This document shows positions 27,001 to 33,180 of a stretch of DNA of 64,000 nucleotides, one piece after another (the stretch's first letter is position 1; the number at the start of each line of letters is the position of its first letter). Made by a program: the position numbers and the translations under genes. Source of the stretch: Oscillospiraceae bacterium (lineage in GTDB: Bacteria; Bacillota_A; Clostridia; Oscillospirales; Oscillospiraceae). Where the stretch lies: assembly GCA_017459865.1 (NCBI GenBank), contig JAFUCD010000030.1, forward strand, positions 25,917-89,916, read 5' to 3'. The notes under the pieces are model-generated. The model saw only the letters and a list, made by a program, of their open reading frames with translations. It did no database searches and had not been told where the DNA came from.

Positions 27001-28357
27001 CCCAGAGGCTGTACTCGTTGGCGGTCGCCTCCAGCGTCAGGCTGCTGCCGGTCGCGCCGGAGGTGAGGACCTTGCCGTCATTGGCAAAGGTCACGGTGCC
27101 GTCGTCATTGACGGTCACGGTGAACAGCGCGATGTTCTCGCCGGTGAGCGCGCCCGCCTCGTCGAGCTTCGCGTCCGCCGCGGCGAGTCTGGTGCCGCTG
27201 GCGGCGGCGGTCACGGCCTTGCCGTTGCCGTCGTTGAAGATCGCGACCGTGTCGCCGGTCTTCAGGCCGGAGACCGGATCGGACTTGATATCGGCATAGA
27301 ACGCGAACTTATAGGCGTTGTTGTTCTCTTTGACGCCGTAGGTGGTGAAGCCGTTGTAATACTCCAGCGCCTGATTATAATTGCCGTTATAGTTGGCGCC
27401 GACGTTCTTCAGATACCAGGTGCCGTCGGCCTGCTGCTCGAGCGTCCATTTTGCCAGATCGCTCTCGGCGTCCTCGGCGAAGGAGAGCCCGTTGCCCGTC
27501 GGGGCGGAGGTGAGCACCTTACCGTCCAGAGAGAACACATAGACGCCCTCCGTCACGGAGACCTGAAGCATGGCCATCGCATCCGTCTGCTCGATCTGCT
27601 CCTCGACCAGCGTCGCCGCCGCGCCGGCGAGCTTGGCGTCGGAGGCCGTGCCCGTCAGGACGGTGCTGCTGGTCGGATGATAGATCGCCACGGTGTCGCC
27701 GTCCGCGGGCGCGCCGTCCAGCTTCGTGAGCATAGTCTTCTCGGCGGGCTCCGTCGTGGGCTCCGGCTCGATCTCGCTCACGAACTTCCAGAAGCCGAGC
27801 GTCTCGCCGGCGATGTTCGCGTGCGCCGATCCGTCAGCGGTCGGCTTGTAGCAGCGCCAATCCGCGTTATTGTAGACGCCGATATTGCGGACATCCGTTC
27901 CGTCGGAAGCGGCAAAATAGCCGTTCGGCAGGGAAAACACCGCGGTGACCTCCTTGCCGGACTGCGGCGTGCCGATGCGCACGCCGTTGTTCGTGGCGGT
28001 CACATACAGATGCTCGCCGCTCGCGTTCACGATGGAATACGTGCCGTCCGATGCGGTGATCGTCCAGCCGAAATCGGTCTTGCCGCCTTCGATGGAGAGC
28101 TTGTCCCCGTCAACGGCGGCCGTCACGGCAAGGGGCTGTCCCTGACCGCCCTTTCCGGCTGTGGGCAGCGCGTAAGTCGCGCCGTCCTTCGTCATGGTGA
28201 TCGCGACAACATCATCGGCTGTGATCTTGTCGAGCTCCACCTTTTCCCATGTGCTGGTCACGGTATCCGCCGCCAGCGCCGCCGTCGGGAACAGCGAGAC
28301 GAGCATCAGCACCGTGAGCAGCAGACACAGGAATCTGTGTTTCGCATGTGCTTTCAT
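21023..28357 (-). CDS. Giant secreted multidomain PHP-phosphoesterase protein with three SLH domains
   Basis: The 2444-residue precursor has a signal peptide (1-29). Five related beta-rich modules, each opening like DGDTVAIY, lie at about 35-165, 210-355, 360-510, 790-930 and 945-1095. A chitobiase/FN3-type segment (about 515-590) and an OB-fold-like domain (about 595-780) sit between them. A CehA/McbA-type PHP domain spans about 1275-1600 with metal ligands in QLHSHTTYSDG, TDHSNYF and NQDNHKGRWG. Further along are a glutamine-amidotransferase-like domain (about 1750-1960), a second OB-fold-like domain (about 2055-2150) and three SLH domains (2265-2444). The PHP domain suggests a phosphoesterase; OB-folds beside it recall secreted nucleases. 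It may be a surface nuclease or phosphodiesterase (inference). GGAGG precedes the ATG. Confidence 0.85.
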   Translation of the reverse strand: MKAHAKHRFLCLLLTVLMLVSLFPTAALAADTVTSTWEKVELDKITADDVVAITMTKDGATYALPTAGKGGQGQPLAVTAAVDGDKLSIEGGKTDFGWTITASDGTYSIVNASGEHLYVTATNNGVRIGTPQSGKEVTAVFSLPNGYFAASDGTDVRNIGVYNNADWRCYKPTADGSAHANIAGETLGFWKFVSEIEPEPTTEPAEKTMLTKLDGAPADGDTVAIYHPTSSTVLTGTASDAKLAGAAATLVEEQIEQTDAMAMLQVSVTEGVYVFSLDGKVLTSAPTGNGLSFAEDAESDLAKWTLEQQADGTWYLKNVGANYNGNYNQALEYYNGFTTYGVKENNNAYKFAFYADIKSDPVSGLKTGDTVAIFNDGNGKAVTAAASGTRLAAADAKLDEAGALTGENIALFTVTVNDDGTVTFANDGKVLTSGATGSSLTLEATANEYSLWVIEDAGDGLFFVKNANAKYNNNAQYLEYYNTFTTYGKSASAAAKAYAMSFRAVAETPVAAVETPVATPDAGAVEAGTEVTFICATEGAVISYSTDNGETWTEGTSLTVSEAVTVLVKAMKDGAESETASFAYTIKEPEPSYNTVKEALDGENNASFTVKGVVTMVDGRNVYVQDATGGICLYLSAADSSIGLGDTVVGSGAKTVYRGLPELSSAKIEKSEGLTLSAKDTTIGALTTADVCTYVQLKGLEVTEVYDNNGSYSNPNITVKDENDATIQIYKAVVGKTDGAWDVKVGDKVDVKAAVGINNTTLQLRNTVAAEITPAIEAKTGIVTDLADLTDGAKVVILNPANNMALSQTYSGNYNSGVPVQLKDGKLSGYGASEVWTVGVNADGTYTFATADGKKISMAASYTSMPLDEANPNWKLLPVADKTDCFYIENTGRANARMEWYADRGYWSAYYNSNTGDLFIQQFYLVGDEIPGGDEGDVLKDGDQVVIYNASAEGVLGVDDTGLGASLANIPAAISDGKAEPENGAYVFTVGKDGENYTFQTGGKYLATNDAESLFLSDTLTDTGESCAYWTLEAKGDGYLIKSKTARYNNSGVVCIEFFSGAFSGWTFKSTDAAIFVFQFYPIAEGVKTLNDVVNDPKVNFTSADSVVKQAAYEGAFTLDDLTPAEQIASVAVTCNGEPVETQNKEKSYTFTIPGDVTAAAAALDIRVTVTYTDGGSYAGALSVTVKDEPMFENLKPAPGSETGADKTPLISADVKNVTDAASVEMTVNGETVQAALKDGVVSYRPDKALKDGRTSVKLTVTRPDGVKGEKSWTFIVGEATEQLFFGQLHSHTTYSDGSGSLETALDYVKNLPESANVQFVAFTDHSNYFDTTGAANPEGALYDMSLASQASQDTWNTYRKTVADFNAAQADIVAIAGFEMTWSGGPGHINTFNSPGIVSRNNTTLNNKTNDAGMKAYYALLDQPEGADTLSQFNHPGKTFGNFTDFSYWDAVTDSRIFMVEVGNGEGQIGAGGYYPSYEQYIMALDKGWHVAPTNNQDNHKGRWGNANDARDVILTDDFSEEGIYAALRAMRMYATEDKNLELYYNVNEQPLGSTISEVPEKLELSVQVSDPDSSDQISKVEVVVNSGKVVHTWSSAEEISSGALSATLAPDYSYYFIRVTESDGDLAVTAPVWVGETLKLGISAFESETAMPVTGEELTLKTTLFNSEASAATVKSITYTTGGSKVLGSDTTGYTVPASGTLEIPFNYTPDQARVMTVTATVVLEQDGKEFTFTKDLTLDVQNAEDLVYIGIDASHYNEYVAGNYKDSMGNFANLAAEHAVRTVYLKTSEELIAACGNEKYKAIILTAPSRRLAAAQSDPKSYSDAELAALKAFNEAGGTVVVAGWSDYYENYAVITGNPEIKHMAAAQNDILAALGSSLRIADDATHDDSLNGGQTQRLYFSTYNPDNPLMQGVVVDPEHPNDRAYSEVFSHYGGASIYAVDASGAAVSTLPDTVSPAVYGHATTYSKDSDNDGLGGDTVPLYAYAEGDNRLLITATEQLEGKGMIVVSGAAFMSNFEVQASVSDGSSDADTQKNYANYKVCENLISPMNTAKVSDISAVRAETEDGFKFTIEGTVTSNASGYDKDTAFFDCIYVQDETGGICCFPVSGTFKVGDKVRVTGTTDFYQGEPELQVTSISIIGSGEVSPKEVSAKDVTSRDVEGSLITVKGTVESFALENGLVQTIMVKDAKGDVVRVFIDGYITTGKDVENIADGCDITVTGLASYDDTFNAPDGPFPRIRIRDRADVVCTPKSNEPCPGDDTCPSIELADVDRSPESWYHEAVDWAFVNGVTKGTSATTFSPDDACTRAQAVTFLWRAKGSPEPTATSCDFTDVPQDAYYFKAVLWAVENGVTQGVDATHFAPDAKCTRAHIVTFLYRAEKGAAGAENPFVDVPAGEWYTEAVLWAVENGITQGMDATHFAPGNDCTRAQIVTFLYRAEGK

Positions 28358-28521
28358 GAAAAACCTCCTTCGATACTACCTCTGAGACATACGTGTCCAA
28401 TTTAGGCATGGTGTATTTTATCATATTTTGTAGAGCGTTCATAAGTGCTGCCCCGGATGCGGACAGACTTTTGTCGGATAGCACAATTTTCGGCGCGCTG
28501 TCCCGTGCAAGATGCCGACGC

Positions 28522-28550
28522 TTGACTTTGGGAGACAAAATTGCTATTGT
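28522..28550 (+). promoter_or_regulatory. Promoter of the YibE/F gene
   Basis: TTGACT (28522-28527), a 17-base spacer, TATTGT (28545-28550). Confidence 0.65.
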
Positions 28551-28588
28551 GAGAGCATCTGAAGTCTGGAAAAGGGAGGCTGCGTCCC

Positions 28589-29749
28589 ATGGAAAAAACC
28601 GGAAGCGCGCCGGGATTCCTGCGCAGGAACCGGGCGGCGCTGCTCGTGCTGCTCGCGGCGCTCGTGATCTTCATCGCGGCGCGCGCGATCGTTGCGCCGG
28701 AGAAGGCAGCGCCGAGCACGGCGGGCGACTATGCGGAATACGAAAACGGCAGGGTGCTGGAGATCCTGTCCGACTCGACCGAGCGCGACGAGGCCTCGGA
28801 CGGCGCCTTTCGGGGCGAGCAGATGATGCTCGTCGAGGTCACGACCGGACAGTACAAGGGCGAGACGCTGCAGGTCTACAACTATGTCGGTCCGCTCTAC
28901 GGCGCGCCGCTGAAGACGGGCGACCGCTGCACGATGACCATATCCACCTATGAAAACGGCGACCACACCGCGACCGTGTATGAGTATGACCGGACGGTGC
29001 CGCTGATCATCGTCGTCGCGATGTTTCTGGCGGTGACGGTGCTCGTCGGCGGGAAGACGGGCGCGCAGTCGCTCGTGGGGCTGATCTTCACGGTGCTGAG
29101 CGTGTTCCTGCTGCTGTTCCCGGCGCTGATGAAGGGCGCGCCGACGCTGCTGACGACGTTTGCCGTGTGCGTATACGTCGCGGCGGTGAGCTTCGTGATC
29201 CTCGGCGGCGTGCAGAAAAAAACGGTCTGCGCGCTGCTCGGCACGGTGGCGGGCATGGCCTTTGCGCTGATCTTCGCGCTGATCGCGCAGGGGCTGCTGC
29301 GCATCAACGGTCTGCGCAGCGCGGACGCCGAGCCGCTGCTGCAGCTGCGGCAGACCGGCGCGCCGCTGGGGCTGCGCGGTCTGCTCGCGGCGGGCGTGAT
29401 CCTCTCGGCGCTCGGCGCGGTGATGGACGTGGCGATGAGCCTCTCCTCCGCGCTCAGCGAGGTGCACGCCGCCGATCCCGCGCTCGACCGCAGGGCGCTG
29501 CTCCGCTCGGGCATGATCATCGGGCGCGACATGGTGGGCACGATGACGAACACGCTGATCCTCGCCTTTCTCGGCGGCGGGCTGATGCTGACGCTCTATA
29601 TCTATACGCTGGCGCCCAGCCCGCACCAGCTGCTGAGCTCGGCATACCTCGCCAACGAGGTGATGACCGCGATCTCGAGCAGCATCGGCGTGATCCTCTC
29701 GGTGCCGGTCACGGCGCTGATCAGCGCCTGCGCCTACGGCAAACGATAA
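28589..29749 (+). CDS. YibE/F family multipass membrane protein
   Basis: The 386-residue protein has one N-terminal helix, an extracytoplasmic domain of about 90 residues (VLEILSDSTERD, LQVYNYVGPLYG), then about seven helices. YibE/F landmarks are VGGKTGAQSLVGLIFTVLSV, LGAVMDVAMSLSSALSEV and GRDMVGTMTNTLILAFLGG. The family is found in Bacillota and some proteobacteria and its function is not established; a transport role is often guessed. The start has GGGAGG upstream. It is monocistronic, closed by an unusually long terminator. Confidence 0.85.
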   Translation: MEKTGSAPGFLRRNRAALLVLLAALVIFIAARAIVAPEKAAPSTAGDYAEYENGRVLEILSDSTERDEASDGAFRGEQMMLVEVTTGQYKGETLQVYNYVGPLYGAPLKTGDRCTMTISTYENGDHTATVYEYDRTVPLIIVVAMFLAVTVLVGGKTGAQSLVGLIFTVLSVFLLLFPALMKGAPTLLTTFAVCVYVAAVSFVILGGVQKKTVCALLGTVAGMAFALIFALIAQGLLRINGLRSADAEPLLQLRQTGAPLGLRGLLAAGVILSALGAVMDVAMSLSSALSEVHAADPALDRRALLRSGMIIGRDMVGTMTNTLILAFLGGGLMLTLYIYTLAPSPHQLLSSAYLANEVMTAISSSIGVILSVPVTALISACAYGKR

Positions 29750-29756
29750 GGCGACA

Positions 29757-29806
29757 AAACCCGATCCCCGGGTGACGCGGCTTTGCGTCACCCGGGGATC
29801 GGGTTT
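29757..29806. terminator. 22-bp perfect-stem bidirectional terminator
   Basis: Arms 29757-29778 and 29785-29806 (AAACCCGATCCCCGGGTGAC core) are perfectly complementary with a six-base loop and A/T ends on both sides. It lies between convergent YibE/F and Sel1 genes. Confidence 0.85.
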
Positions 29807-29818
29807 CGGTATCGTTTC

Positions 29819-30460
29819 TTATTTGCCGAGATGCGGCTTGCCGGTGCTGAACTTCATCTTCGACGGCGTCGGGTTGTCCTTGATCCATTGCACGGCCTCG
29901 GTCAGTCCGGTGCTCGCCGCCTTCTGGATCCACGCTCTGCCCTCGGCGGGGTCCTTTGCCACGCCCTTGCCGTCGTTCAGACAGAGTCCGAGACGAAAGC
30001 TCGCGTCAGCGTGACCCTGCTGCGCGGCGCGGCGCAGCCACTGCACGGCGTTGGCGTTGAGCTGCATCGTCGCCCAGCCGTGCAGACTGCACACGCCGAT
30101 GATATACTGCGCCTCGATATCGCCCCCGTCCGCGCGGTGCTGGAGCGCACGGAAATAGGCCTTCTCGTCCGCCGGGCTGACCGGCGCGACGGGCGCGCCG
30201 CCGTGATAGCGCTCGCGGATCCGGGCGAAAAAGTACGCCTTGGCCTCCGCCGCGAAATCCTTCTGATCCTGCTCCGCGCGTGCTTTGTCGACCTTCGCCT
30301 TTGCTTCGGCGAGCGCCTGCTGCGCATGCTTGTGCGCGGCGCGTTCCTTTTTCAGCGCGTATGTCTGCTCGGTAAGCGCGCGCTGCGTGCGCCGGAGCTC
30401 CGCGCGCAGCAGATACGGCGTCTCGATCCGGCACAGACACGGGCCAAGAATCTTGCTCAT
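29819..30460 (-). CDS. Coiled-coil protein with Sel1-like repeats
   Basis: The 213-residue cytoplasmic protein begins with a charged helical region (about 25-90, with QALAEAKAKVDKARAEQD) that should form a coiled coil. Two to three Sel1-type helical hairpins follow (GDIEAQYIIGVCSLHG, NAVQWLRRAAQQGHADASF, AEGRAWIQKAASTG). Such repeats mediate protein-protein contacts; no enzymatic site is visible. The second of two closely spaced ATGs (30460) is chosen because GAGGG lies six bases upstream; the first overlaps it. The partner is unknown. Confidence 0.72.
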   Translation of the reverse strand: MSKILGPCLCRIETPYLLRAELRRTQRALTEQTYALKKERAAHKHAQQALAEAKAKVDKARAEQDQKDFAAEAKAYFFARIRERYHGGAPVAPVSPADEKAYFRALQHRADGGDIEAQYIIGVCSLHGWATMQLNANAVQWLRRAAQQGHADASFRLGLCLNDGKGVAKDPAEGRAWIQKAASTGLTEAVQWIKDNPTPSKMKFSTGKPHLGK

Positions 30461-30536
30461 ACTCATCCCTCAGAATGCAAAATGGTTTTCTTTACTGTAC
30501 CGCATTTGCTCCAAAAACGCAACCCTTTCGCAGACA

Positions 30537-30565
30537 TTGCCATCCGCGCCCGGCTGTGGTACAAT
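30537..30565 (+). promoter_or_regulatory. Promoter of the DUF1294 gene
   Basis: TTGCCA (30537-30542), a 17-base spacer, TACAAT (30560-30565), 35 bases before the start codon. Confidence 0.7.
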
Positions 30566-30600
30566 ACGCGCAGAACACGATTCAAAACGGAGGACAGGCG

Positions 30601-30864
30601 ATGCAGCATTTCTGGATCTGGTATCTCGCGGCGGTCAATCTGCTGGGACTGGTGCTCATGGGCGCGGACAAATACCGCGCGCAGGAGGGGCTGTGGCGCG
30701 TCCCGGAGCGGACGCTGTTCATCGCGGCGCTCATCGGCGGCGCGGCGGGCTCCCTGCTCGGGATGCTGCTGTTCAACCACAAGACGCGCCATTGGTATTT
30801 CATGCTGGGCATGCCGCTGATCCTCGCGGTACAGCTCGTGGCGGCGCTGCTGATCCACGGCTGA
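30601..30864 (+). CDS. DUF1294 small membrane protein
   Basis: The 87-residue protein has three hydrophobic segments and DUF1294 hallmarks: NLLGLVLMGADKYRAQ, RVPERTLFIAALIGGAAGSLLGM, and FNHKTRHWYF. The family is often fused to cold-shock domains elsewhere; here it is stand-alone. Function unknown. ACGGAGGAC precedes the ATG at 30601. The SLH-LRR gene follows after 42 bases and may be co-transcribed. Confidence 0.85.
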   Translation: MQHFWIWYLAAVNLLGLVLMGADKYRAQEGLWRVPERTLFIAALIGGAAGSLLGMLLFNHKTRHWYFMLGMPLILAVQLVAALLIHG

Positions 30865-30906
30865 CGAACATGCCCGCTCCGGCGCACAAAACGGGAGGTC
30901 ATTCGT

Positions 30907-32181
30907 ATGAAAAAGAAGCTGCTTTGTCTGGCGCTGATCGCATGCCTGGCGCTTTCGCTGCTGCCCACGGCGGCGCTGGCGGACGGTGAGATCCGCTATG
31001 GCCCGTTCACCTGCTATCTCCGCTCGGACTCGGTCATCATCCTGGACGTGGACAGCTCGGTCAGCGGGATGCTGACGATCCCCGAGCAGATCAACGGACT
31101 GCCGGTCACGGACTCGATGAACGGCGCGTTCCATGATCTGCCCGACATCACGGAGGTCCTGATCCCCAACAGCTTCCGCAGCTTTGCCACGGCGGACGCG
31201 AGCAATCCGTTCTGGGGCTGCACGAAGCTGGAAAACATCCGCATCTCGCAGTCGCACCCCGTGTTCCGCTTCTCCGGCGGCATCCTGTACAGCACCTACA
31301 ACGGCAACACCACGGTGGAGGGCGTTCTGCCGCGGATGCAGGGCAGAGTCGTGATCCCGGCGGTGAACAGCCTCAAGATGGGGGCGTTCCAGGGCTGCGA
31401 TCATGTGACGGACGTCGTTCTGCCCGAGGGTCTGCAGTACATCGGGTGGACCGTTTTCAATGGCTGCCGCGGGCTCCGGTCGATCTACATTCCCGACAGC
31501 TGCACCTGGATCGGCATGGCCGCCTTTGAAGACTGCAGCGCGCTCACAGACGTCTACTTCGGCGGGACAGAGCAGCAATGGAGCAAGCTGAAGCAGGCCA
31601 GCGACGGCAGCAACGAGCCGCTCTGGCGCGCCGCGATCCATTACCGCGCCCGGGTCGCCGGGTTTACGGATGTGCGGCCGGGCGATTACTTCGCCGATCC
31701 GGTCGCCTGGGCGGTGGACAGCGGCGTGACGAACGGCACCGGTCCCGCGGCCTTCAGCCCCGACGACCCCTGCACCCGCGCGCAGATGGTCACCTTCCTC
31801 TGGCGCGCGCAGGGCAGCCCCGCGCCGAAGCGCACGCAGAGCGCCTTCACGGACGTGCCGAAGGGCGCCTACTATGAGAATGCCGTGCTCTGGGCGGTGG
31901 AGAATGGCGTCACGAGCGGCACCGGTCCCGCGACCTTCAGCCCCGACGCCACCGTCACGCGCGCCCAGACCGTGACGTTCCTCTGGCGTCTGGCGGGCAG
32001 CCCCGCCATGAGCGGCGCTGTCCCCTTCCGGGACGTCCCGGCGGGCGAATACTACACGACCGCCGTCGTCTGGGCGGTGGCGAACGGCGTCACGAGCGGC
32101 ACCTCCGCCACGACCTTCAGCCCCGACAGCCCCTGCACACGGGCCCAGATCGTAACGTTCCTGTACCGCGATCTGGCATAA
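30907..32181 (+). CDS. Secreted leucine-rich-repeat (BspA-like) protein with three SLH domains
   Basis: The 424-residue surface protein has a Sec signal peptide (1-26, LLPTAALA). A BspA/LRR_5-type beta-solenoid follows (about 30-240; repeats such as LEGLQYIGWTVFNGCRGLRS, written here as QYIGWTVFNGC and TWIGMAAFEDC). Three SLH domains end it (about 250-305, 308-365, 368-424) with CTRAQMVTFLWR, TRAQTVTFLWR and CTRAQIVTFLYR. BspA-like repeats typically bind host or bacterial surface ligands, so adhesion is the likely role. The start has GGGAGG upstream. Confidence 0.87.
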   Translation: MKKKLLCLALIACLALSLLPTAALADGEIRYGPFTCYLRSDSVIILDVDSSVSGMLTIPEQINGLPVTDSMNGAFHDLPDITEVLIPNSFRSFATADASNPFWGCTKLENIRISQSHPVFRFSGGILYSTYNGNTTVEGVLPRMQGRVVIPAVNSLKMGAFQGCDHVTDVVLPEGLQYIGWTVFNGCRGLRSIYIPDSCTWIGMAAFEDCSALTDVYFGGTEQQWSKLKQASDGSNEPLWRAAIHYRARVAGFTDVRPGDYFADPVAWAVDSGVTNGTGPAAFSPDDPCTRAQMVTFLWRAQGSPAPKRTQSAFTDVPKGAYYENAVLWAVENGVTSGTGPATFSPDATVTRAQTVTFLWRLAGSPAMSGAVPFRDVPAGEYYTTAVVWAVANGVTSGTSATTFSPDSPCTRAQIVTFLYRDLA

Positions 32182-32207
32182 GCACGAAAGGATCTTACGC
32201 AGAAACG

Positions 32208-32250
32208 ATCCCCCTGTTTACCTAACGGCAAACAGGGGGATGCTGTTTTT
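32208..32250 (+). terminator. Terminator after the LRR-SLH gene
   Basis: A 12-bp stem (ATCCCCCTGTTT/AAACAGGGGGAT, 32208-32241) followed by GCTGTTTTTTT. Confidence 0.85.
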
Positions 32251-32261
32251 TTGATTGGGGT

Positions 32262-32816
32262 TTACCGCAGGTCGCCTGCCTGCCAGATCATGCCCTTGGC
32301 CTCCAGCTCGCGGCGGAGCTCCTCGGCGACGCGGTTTTTGCGCCGGATGACCGCGCCGATGCAGACCAGCAGCGTCAGCGGCGCGACGATCGGCGCGATG
32401 CCGAAGCCGATCGTACCAGCATAATACTTGCCGTACAGCAGGACCATGACCAGCAGCACCACCGACGGCACCAGGATCAGCACCAGACCGACGAGCGTTA
32501 TGACGAACTGCCAGGTGTTCGGGCGCTGGGCGCGCAGCGTGATCAGCCCGATCAGCGCGCAAGCCAGCGCGAGGAGCGCCAGCACGCCGAGCGGCGCGGC
32601 GGACGCGCTCGTGAAGTGGATCAGGACCGGTCCGTGATAATCCATAGAGATGGCGCGCATCGCCTCGGTATTCGTGATCAGTCCCGGGAGCGACAGGCTC
32701 CAGCGCTCGCCCTCCGGCGTCACATACGTGAGCACCGGCAGCAGAAACGACAGCAGGCTCACGACAAGGCTGCCGACAGCCACATAGAACCAGGTCGAAT
32801 TTTCGCGTTTTTTCAT
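32262..32816 (-). CDS. Four-helix membrane protein of unknown function
   Basis: The 184-residue protein has four hydrophobic helices (near residues 10-30, 75-95, 103-127 and 135-157). An extracytoplasmic loop lies between helices 1 and 2 (YVTPEGERW to LIHFTSASAA), and the C-terminal tail is charged (RRKNRVAEELRRELEAKG). I recognise no family. It follows hypA by 13 bases with its own GGAGG site, so it is the third gene of the oxidoreductase-hypA operon. Any link to that redox function is only positional. Confidence 0.65.
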   Translation of the reverse strand: MKKRENSTWFYVAVGSLVVSLLSFLLPVLTYVTPEGERWSLSLPGLITNTEAMRAISMDYHGPVLIHFTSASAAPLGVLALLALACALIGLITLRAQRPNTWQFVITLVGLVLILVPSVVLLVMVLLYGKYYAGTIGFGIAPIVAPLTLLVCIGAVIRRKNRVAEELRRELEAKGMIWQAGDLR

Positions 32817-32829
32817 TCTCGGACCTCCG

Positions 32830-33180
32830 TTATCCCTGCTCCGCTACACGGATCTCCTTGATCGCGCAGTCCCTGCCGGAGAGCACGGTCTTGTTGAAGC
32901 TGCCGCACGCCGGGCAGTAGCCCTTGTGCTCGACGACGTTGAAGATCTCGTCGCAGTCGTCGCACTCGGCCAGCCCCGGCGTCTCCTCGACGATCAGCTC
33001 CGCGTGCTCGAGGATCGTGCCCTCGATCACGGCGGGGTAGATCTCCTTTAAGTACTTCGGGATGACGAGCGAGAGCTCGCCGCAGTCGACCACGACGGCG
33101 TCGATACGGTGGATGCCGTTGCGCGCCGCAAAGTCCTCAACGGTGCGGACGATCTGTCTGACAATGCCGATCTCGTGCAT
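32830..33180 (-). CDS. hypA: HypA-type nickel metallochaperone
   Basis: HypA delivers nickel during [NiFe]-hydrogenase or urease maturation. The 116-residue protein starts MHEIGIVRQIV, with the His2-Glu3 nickel-binding start. It has the structural zinc site as CDDC and CPAC (about residues 73-96) and a typical DCGELSLVIPKYL stretch. Its ATG overlaps the last base of the upstream oxidoreductase stop (TGATG), so the two are coupled. No hydrogenase or other hyp genes are in the window, so the nickel client is unclear; the fused Fe-S oxidoreductase is the obvious partner by position. Confidence 0.85.
   Translation of the reverse strand: MHEIGIVRQIVRTVEDFAARNGIHRIDAVVVDCGELSLVIPKYLKEIYPAVIEGTILEHAELIVEETPGLAECDDCDEIFNVVEHKGYCPACGSFNKTVLSGRDCAIKEIRVAEQG

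Noticed and set aside
21092..28405. A 2437-codon open frame on the + strand, antisense to the giant SLH protein
   Set aside because: The encoded sequence is low-complexity Arg/Gly/Val/Ala-rich with no domain, signal or ribosome site. It arises because the real minus-strand gene avoids certain codons in GC-rich DNA.
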